Shown one piece after another: positions 56,809 through 64,000 of a stretch of 64,000 bases of DNA. Every line of letters starts with the position of its first letter. Within the stretch, counting starts at the first letter, position 1. Below the pieces are notes generated by a model. It worked only from the letters and a program-made list of their open reading frames with translations. It was not told where the DNA came from and did no database searches. This DNA comes from Hoeflea marina. Lineage in GTDB: Bacteria; Pseudomonadota; Alphaproteobacteria; Rhizobiales; Rhizobiaceae. Location of the stretch: NCBI RefSeq assembly GCF_003182275.1, contig NZ_QGTR01000002.1:186001-250000 (forward strand), read 5' to 3'. The position numbers and the translations under genes were made by a program.

Positions 56809-57563
56809 CCAAGCCACCCGTCAGACCGTCATCCGCGCCCACCGGTCGCAAGCTCGGCCAGAAGGTCAAGAAGGGCAAGCTCAAGGCGTCCTCGCGCCGC
56901 TGGATCGAGCGCCATCTCAACGATCCCTACGTGCAGAAGGCGCGCCAGGAGGGCTATCGCTCGCGCGCCGTCTACAAGCTGCTCGAGATCGACGACAAGC
57001 ATGCCATCCTCAAGAACGCCCGCCGCATCATCGACCTGGGCGCGGCGCCGGGCGGCTGGTCGCAGATCGCCGCCATCGTCACCGGTTCGACCGAGGATTA
57101 TCCCAAGGTCTCGGCCATCGATTTCCTCGAAATGGATGCCATTCCCGGCGTGACCTTCCTGCAGATGGATTTTCTCGATGACGCCGCTCCCCGCAAGCTG
57201 ATGGACGCGCTTGGCGGCGCGCCCGACGTGGTGCTCTCCGACATGGCCGCGCCCACCACCGGGCACGCCCGCACCGACCACCTGCGCACCATGTATCTGT
57301 GCGAGGTGGCGGCCCACTTCGCCATCGACGTGCTGGCGCCCGGCGGCCATTTCCTGGCCAAGACCTTCCAGGGCGGCACCGAGTCCGACCTGCTCAACCT
57401 GCTCAAGCGCAATTTCCGCTCCGTCGTCCACGTCAAGCCGCCGTCATCCCGGATGGAATCGGTGGAGATGTTCGTGCTCGCCAAGGGCTTCAAGGGTCGC
57501 CGCATCGCCGCCCCGGGTGAGGGCGGCGAGCCGGTGGAAGAGGACCATGGCGACGACGAATGA
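56805..57563 (+). CDS. rlmE: 23S rRNA (uridine-2'-O)-methyltransferase RlmE
   Basis: RlmE (FtsJ/RrmJ) methylates the 2'-O of U2552 in the 23S rRNA A loop during 50S maturation. The 252-aa protein has a basic N-terminal extension, then [11 protein letters not shown] (catalytic Lys58), SAM motif [12 protein letters not shown] at 76-87, [14 protein letters not shown] with the catalytic Asp and [12 protein letters not shown] with the second catalytic Lys. The K-D-K-E tetrad appears intact. It is coupled to the ppx-like gene. Confidence 0.95.
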   Translation: MTKPPVRPSSAPTGRKLGQKVKKGKLKASSRRWIERHLNDPYVQKARQEGYRSRAVYKLLEIDDKHAILKNARRIIDLGAAPGGWSQIAAIVTGSTEDYPKVSAIDFLEMDAIPGVTFLQMDFLDDAAPRKLMDALGGAPDVVLSDMAAPTTGHARTDHLRTMYLCEVAAHFAIDVLAPGGHFLAKTFQGGTESDLLNLLKRNFRSVVHVKPPSSRMESVEMFVLAKGFKGRRIAAPGEGGEPVEEDHGDDE

Positions 57564-57751
57564 TGCAGGCCGTCGGCGCGGCGGCTTGGCCATGACGACG
57601 GCGTGCATCGCGGGCCACCCAGTGCAGGCGCCGGACTGAAAGTTTGCCGAACCCGGCTTGGGCACACCGCCGCGGGCCAATAACGCATTTGTGTCTTGCC
57701 GTGGCGGCAGAGCGCCCCACATTCTTCCACAGTCACCGAGGGAGAAACCAC

Positions 57752-60310
<2,559 letters not shown>

Positions 60311-60311
<1 letters not shown>

Positions 60312-60862
60312 TGCTTCGGCTCTGGCCCGGCTGGCTGCTGTGTGCCGCCACCGCCGGGCTGCTCGGCTACATGCTGGGCTTTGAGGGCCAGGCGATCAGC
60401 GCGATGATCGGCCTGCCGTTGCCGGATGCTGCCTTCTGGCCGCAGCAGCCGGGCAGCGTGTCGGCCTGGCGCGAGGCTTTTCTGGCCGCGCCGCAGGCTC
60501 CGCCGCGCTATCTGGCCCTGCATGCCGGCCCGGACCGGCTGCTGCCGCCGCTGCTGACGCTCAGCCTCGGATTTCTCGGCTTCGCCGCCCTTGCGGGCCG
60601 GGCCCGCCCGCTCATGGCCGTCATCGCCGGCGCCCTCTCGACCGCCGCCGCCTTTCCCTACATGCTGTTTGACCTTCGCGAAAATGCCGCCGCCGATGCG
60701 CTGTTCTCGCCCCGGGCGCTGGCCGGGCCGCTCGATCCGATGCTGGCCGCGGCGCTGCCGGGACTGACGCTGGCCAAATTCCTCACGCTCTACGCGGCGC
60801 TCCTCGTCGTCACGGCGCTGTGGATCTGGCGCCTGCGTCAGTGGCGCCGCGCGCGCAGCTGA
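60311..60862 (+). CDS. Membrane protein of unknown function downstream of guaB
   Basis: The 183-aa protein has about four hydrophobic segments (about 5-25, 75-95, 100-120, 150-172) and a basic C-terminus. The GTG start shares a base with the guaB TAG, so translation may be coupled. No family is recognised. A Pro/Ala-rich loop separates the first and second helices. Confidence 0.6.
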
Positions 60863-60897
60863 TCGGCTGCCCGGCCGACGGTGTCAGCGGACCCGCT

Positions 60898-61839
60898 TCA
60901 GAGATAGATGGATGTCGGTCCGGCGCCCGGCGCGACGGCGGCCGACAACGCCCATTGCTCGGCATAGCCGTCGGGCAATTCGGACTGGTCGTCCTCGCCC
61001 CCGGTCGGCGGGGTGCCCGTCTCGGCTTCATCGGCCTCCGCCGGCCCGGCTTCTCCGCCGGCTTCGACCGGGGTGCTGCCTGTGTCGGGGGCGGTCGGGG
61101 CGGTCTCTTCCTCCGCCGCCATGCCGCGGTCAACCACTTCGCCCAGCGTCTCGAACACCTTGGCCATGGCTATGTCGGCCTGATCCTCGGCCTTGGTCTC
61201 GTTGTCGACCTCGTCATAGACCTCTTTGGATTGGGCGTCCTGCTCGACTTCGTCGACCGATCTCGGACCTTTGGTCACGTCATCGAGGCGCTGCATCACC
61301 TTGCTGCCGGCCTGTCCGGCCAGCGCCTCGGAGACGACGCCCCGGACCTTCTCGGCCGCCTTGCCCTCCGGATCGGCGAAGGCATTGACCAGATCGACGG
61401 CTGTCATGCCGGTGAGCTTGACGCCGAGAATGGTCTCGAGCTTCTTCATCAGCGTCTTGTCGGCCGCAAGATCGTCCATGTTGACGGTCCGCTGAATGCG
61501 CGCGGCGATCTGCTGGTAGGATTTTTCGCTGCCGTCGGCCCGGCCGAGATCGATCGGCTCGCCGCGCTTGGCGGCCTTGTCGGTCAGATCCTGGACGACG
61601 CCGTCCATCAGCTTGGCCATGGCCGCATTCACGGTCATGTGGTCGCCGAAATAGTAGTTCTCCAGCACCTGGCTCTGAAGCTTCGACGGCTTCGCGTTCA
61701 CCTCGACGGTCGGCTGCTGCCTGTCCTCGTCCTTCGCATTGGCTTCGGCCGCCGCCTCGTCCTGCTCCTCGATGATCGAGCGCATGATCGACAGCGTCGG
61801 GCTGACCGAAGTGCTGACTGACGAAATCGAACCCAACAT
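60898..61839 (-). CDS. Acidic protein of unknown function
   Basis: The 313-aa protein begins MLGSISSVSTSVSPTLSIM. Its middle has segments such as LENYYFGDHMTVNAAMAKLMDGVV, VNMDDLAADKTLMKKLETILGV and VDLVNAFADPEGKAAEKVRGVV, reminiscent of the DUF1217 (flagellar-associated) helical repeats. The last 80 residues are low-complexity Glu, Ala, Pro and Gly. No signal peptide or membrane helix is present. The flagellar-type resemblance is weak, and no flagellar genes are nearby. Confidence 0.6.
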   Translation of the reverse strand: MLGSISSVSTSVSPTLSIMRSIIEEQDEAAAEANAKDEDRQQPTVEVNAKPSKLQSQVLENYYFGDHMTVNAAMAKLMDGVVQDLTDKAAKRGEPIDLGRADGSEKSYQQIAARIQRTVNMDDLAADKTLMKKLETILGVKLTGMTAVDLVNAFADPEGKAAEKVRGVVSEALAGQAGSKVMQRLDDVTKGPRSVDEVEQDAQSKEVYDEVDNETKAEDQADIAMAKVFETLGEVVDRGMAAEEETAPTAPDTGSTPVEAGGEAGPAEADEAETGTPPTGGEDDQSELPDGYAEQWALSAAVAPGAGPTSIYL

Positions 61840-61948
61840 GGCGTGACATCCGGAGTGACCTGCGCGGCAGGCTAGTGGAATCTGGTTAATTGGGCGTTAA
61901 CGGTTGTCCAGCGCAGGGCCTGCACTTGTGGCCGGAGCGGGCTCGGCC

Positions 61949-62051
61949 TAAAGCTCATCGCGGGAATTCAGATTCACGCGATGTGCTTTAGCTCTTTTTA
62001 ATTATCCATGTCGTGATCCCGAAACCGCTGCACACTTTCGGGCAACATGCA
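61949..62051. repeat. Dispersed rhizobial-type palindromic repeat, copy 3 (inverted)
   Basis: A long imperfect hairpin at 61949-61990 (TAAAGC...GCTTTA ends) is followed at 62007-62051 by the motif CATGTCGTGATCCCGAAACCG...TTTCGGGCAACATGCAT. This is the reverse complement of the unit at 48120-48218, with both halves in the same relative order. Confidence 0.75.
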
Positions 62052-62123
62052 TTAGGACAGGCGGCGGCCGCGGAGCCGCTTACAGGCCCGATCGCGAGGC
62101 CCGACCACACGGGGATATCCGAC

Positions 62124-62549
62124 ATGACCAACACAGCAATCTTCTGGCCGATGATCGCCCAGGCGCTGCTCACTTTCCTGATCTACTGTCTCGTCTCCTG
62201 GCGCCGCATCGGATCGATCAAGGCCGGCACCTCGAAGGCCGCCGACTACCGCATTCCGACGGTCGAGCCCGAACCGAGCGCCACCGTGGTCCGCAACCTG
62301 TCCAACCAGTTCGAACTGCCGGTGCTGTTCTATGTCGTGTGCCTGAGCCTCTACATCACCGCCGCGGCGGCGACGCTCGCAGTGCTGCTGGCCTGGGGCT
62401 TCGTCGTCGCCCGCTATGCCCATGCCTTCGTGCATGTCACCTCCAACCTGCTGCGGCTGCGCCGCCCGCTGTTCATTCTCGGCCTGGTCTTCGTGCTCCT
62501 GCTGTGGGTGGTGCTGGCCGTCCACCTGGCCACCGCGGGCGCTCTCTGA
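62124..62549 (+). CDS. MAPEG-family membrane protein
   Basis: The 141-aa protein has four predicted membrane helices and the MAPEG pattern VRNLSNQFELPVLFYVVCLSLY followed by VARYAHAFVHVTSNLLRLRRPLF. These residues correspond to the glutathione-binding region of the eicosanoid/glutathione-metabolism superfamily. Bacterial members may act as membrane glutathione transferases or peroxidases. It is a single gene with a spaced repeat upstream. Confidence 0.85.
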   Translation: MTNTAIFWPMIAQALLTFLIYCLVSWRRIGSIKAGTSKAADYRIPTVEPEPSATVVRNLSNQFELPVLFYVVCLSLYITAAAATLAVLLAWGFVVARYAHAFVHVTSNLLRLRRPLFILGLVFVLLLWVVLAVHLATAGAL

Positions 62550-62581
62550 GAGCGGGAGGCTTCGCCTGCCGGCCGGAATGA

Positions 62582-63580
62582 TCAGCGGGTGGGCGACCCG
62601 ACCGCTTCACGGGTCGCCGGCTCAGCCTTGCCTGCGGCGTGAGGGCCGCCGCCGTCGCCGGCAAGGCTGAGCCGGCCGGCCTCGAGAATGCCGTCGGCGA
62701 CTTCGGCCAGGGTCTCGGCCAGCGCCTCGAAATCGCGGCTGCGCTCGCTCGCCCTGCGCCAGAACAGCGCGATGTCGCGCGCCGGCTCGGGACTGGCGAA
62801 GGGCAGGATGCGGATGTTGCCGCGGCGGGGGCTTTCCGCCGACAGCGCGATCTCCGGCAGCAGCGTCCGGCCCATGCCGTGCGCCACCATCTGCAGCAGC
62901 GTCGTCAGCGAGGTGGCGCCGAAATTGACCAGCGTCGCATCGCTGCGGCCTTCGCAGATCGCCAGTGCCTGGTCGCGCAGGCAATGGCCCTCCTCGAGCA
63001 GCAGCATGCGGTCGAGCGCCACGCGGTGCTGGTTGAGCGGCGAATCGAGGATGTCGCCCTCGTTGTTCGACACGGCCATGAAGAACCGGTCCTCGAACAG
63101 CAGCCGGTGGCTGAGTGCCGGATCCTTGATCGGCATGGCCGCGACAATGGCGTCGAGCGCGCCGGCGCGCAGCTGCGCCACCAGCGTCTCGGTGATCGCT
63201 TCCTTAACGCCGAGTTCCAGCGAGGGGAAGCGCTGCGCCAGCTCCGGCGCCATCACCGGCAGCAGATAGGGTGCCACCGTGGGAATCATGCCGATGCGCA
63301 GGCTGCCGGTCAGCACGCCGCTCTCCTGCTGCACCTGCTCCTTGATCGAGCGCACCTCGTCGAGAATGCGCCGGAAGCCGGGCAGCAGCCGCTGGCCGGT
63401 TTCGGTGAGGACGATGGCGCCCCGGGTCCGCTCGACCAGCTTGCAGCCGAGCCGGTTTTCCATCTCGGCGATCTGGGTGGAGAGTGCCGGCTGCGAGACA
63501 TGCGCAAGATCCGCCGCCCGGCCGAAATGCAGCGTGCGCGCCAGCGCATCGAAATAGGCCATCTGTCGCAAAGTTATCAT
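62582..63580 (-). CDS. oxyR: Hydrogen-peroxide sensing LysR-type regulator OxyR
   Basis: The 332-aa protein has a LysR helix-turn-helix at residues 1-60 (FGRAADLAHVSQPALSTQIAEME). The substrate-binding domain contains the redox pair Cys200 (GHCLRDQ) and Cys209 (AICEG), equivalent to Cys199 and Cys208 of E. coli OxyR. Oxidation forms a disulfide that activates transcription. It is divergent from katG, its expected target. The C-terminal 30 residues are a Gly/Pro-rich extension. Confidence 0.93.
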   Translation of the reverse strand: MITLRQMAYFDALARTLHFGRAADLAHVSQPALSTQIAEMENRLGCKLVERTRGAIVLTETGQRLLPGFRRILDEVRSIKEQVQQESGVLTGSLRIGMIPTVAPYLLPVMAPELAQRFPSLELGVKEAITETLVAQLRAGALDAIVAAMPIKDPALSHRLLFEDRFFMAVSNNEGDILDSPLNQHRVALDRMLLLEEGHCLRDQALAICEGRSDATLVNFGATSLTTLLQMVAHGMGRTLLPEIALSAESPRRGNIRILPFASPEPARDIALFWRRASERSRDFEALAETLAEVADGILEAGRLSLAGDGGGPHAAGKAEPATREAVGSPTR

Positions 63581-63594
63581 AATTAGAACCTATG
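63573..63594. promoter_or_regulatory. Possible OxyR binding region between oxyR and katG
   Basis: An AT-rich stretch GTTATCATAATTAGAACCTATG overlaps the oxyR start and contains the spaced ATnnT / CTAT elements expected of an OxyR half-site. It is the only AT-rich patch close to oxyR in this 282-base divergent region. Match is by eye only. Confidence 0.35.
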
Positions 63595-63862
63595 GAAGAA
63601 ACTCAAAAATACAATTGGAAATTATCGCGGATATGCGGCAATTTGGGCCGCAGGCAAACAGATCGACAAGGGGAGAGGTCGACAGCAGCCGCCGGACGCC
63701 GCCCGTCACCCGAGGTGATCGCGCATCCGGACCATCAGGAGATCACCCTCTTTCTGTCGGAAAGCTGCTCGACACCGACGCCCTTGCGCGGCCCCGGCGG
63801 GAACGCTGACGGGCCTGGCCATTTCAAGTGAGACCATTTTAACGAGACGACTGGAGAACGAC

Positions 63863-64000
63863 ATGGACGCGAAACTCAAGGAAATCAACGACAGCTCTGC
63901 CGGCGGCAAATGCCCGGTGATCCATGGCGCGACGAATGTCGGCCTGCGGTCCAACCGCGACTGGTGGCCCAACCAGCTCAATCTCCGCATTCTGCACCAG
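63863..64000 (+). CDS. katG: Catalase-peroxidase KatG (partial, 5' end only)
   Basis: The first 46 codons read [20 protein letters not shown] followed by [26 protein letters not shown], which is the characteristic KatG N-terminus ([15 protein letters not shown]). GGAGAACGAC precedes the ATG. KatG detoxifies hydrogen peroxide as a bifunctional heme catalase-peroxidase. The divergent oxyR gene is its likely activator. The gene is cut by the window edge. Confidence 0.93.
   Translation, partial: MDAKLKEINDSSAGGKCPVIHGATNVGLRSNRDWWPNQLNLRILHQ

Overview
The window is high-GC DNA from an alphaproteobacterium, most likely of the order Hyphomicrobiales (Rhizobiales). The main reason is a vitamin B6 catabolic cluster whose proteins and gene order match, from memory, the Mesorhizobium loti cluster. 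Other supports are the gspLMNKEFHIJ / gspD-O-G type II secretion genes, the divergent oxyR-katG pair, rhizobial-type palindromic repeats and overlapping operons with GTG or TTG starts. The genus cannot be read from the sequence.

Layout. 1-1201 (minus): ECF-type ABC transporter, with an ATPase running off the left edge and an S component. 1393-2022: a C-terminal scrap of an SLC13-like transporter and a small secreted protein. 2524-9925: T2SS genes gspL, M, N-like, K, E, F, H, I, J, tightly coupled. 10121-23457: an Rhs polymorphic-toxin island with one full-length secreted Rhs protein (2189 aa) followed by three orphan 3' rhs cassettes, each with a different toxin tip and a putative immunity gene. 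The orphan cores are broken by two families of palindromic elements, 48 bp and about 111 bp. 23803-26844: gspD, a prepilin peptidase and gspG resume, so the island sits inside the T2SS locus.

27344-47813: vitamin B6 degradation. Pyridoxine 4-oxidase, a CMD-family protein and a GntR regulator lie on the minus strand. On the plus strand are (acetamidomethylene)succinate hydrolase, the ring-opening MHPC oxygenase, a DUF1185 protein, a YbhB-like protein, HMPDC decarboxylase, 4-pyridoxate dehydrogenase (GMC), FHMPC dehydrogenase, a TRAP transporter, a Bmp-type ABC transporter, 4-pyridoxolactonase, pyridoxamine-pyruvate transaminase and pyridoxal 4-dehydrogenase. Together they can convert pyridoxine, pyridoxal or pyridoxamine to succinic semialdehyde, acetate, ammonia and CO2.

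48293-52257 (minus): a glycosyltransferase, a second glycosyltransferase-like protein, two SAM methyltransferases and a CmcI-type protein, probably for surface glycan decoration. 52649-54282: a hipBA toxin-antitoxin pair preceded by three 16-bp inverted repeats at exact 38-bp intervals. 54623-54696: tRNA-Gln(CTG). 55153-64000: ppx/gppA-like phosphatase, rlmE, a secreted MBL-fold hydrolase, guaB, a membrane protein, an acidic unknown protein, a MAPEG protein, and divergent oxyR and katG (cut by the right edge).
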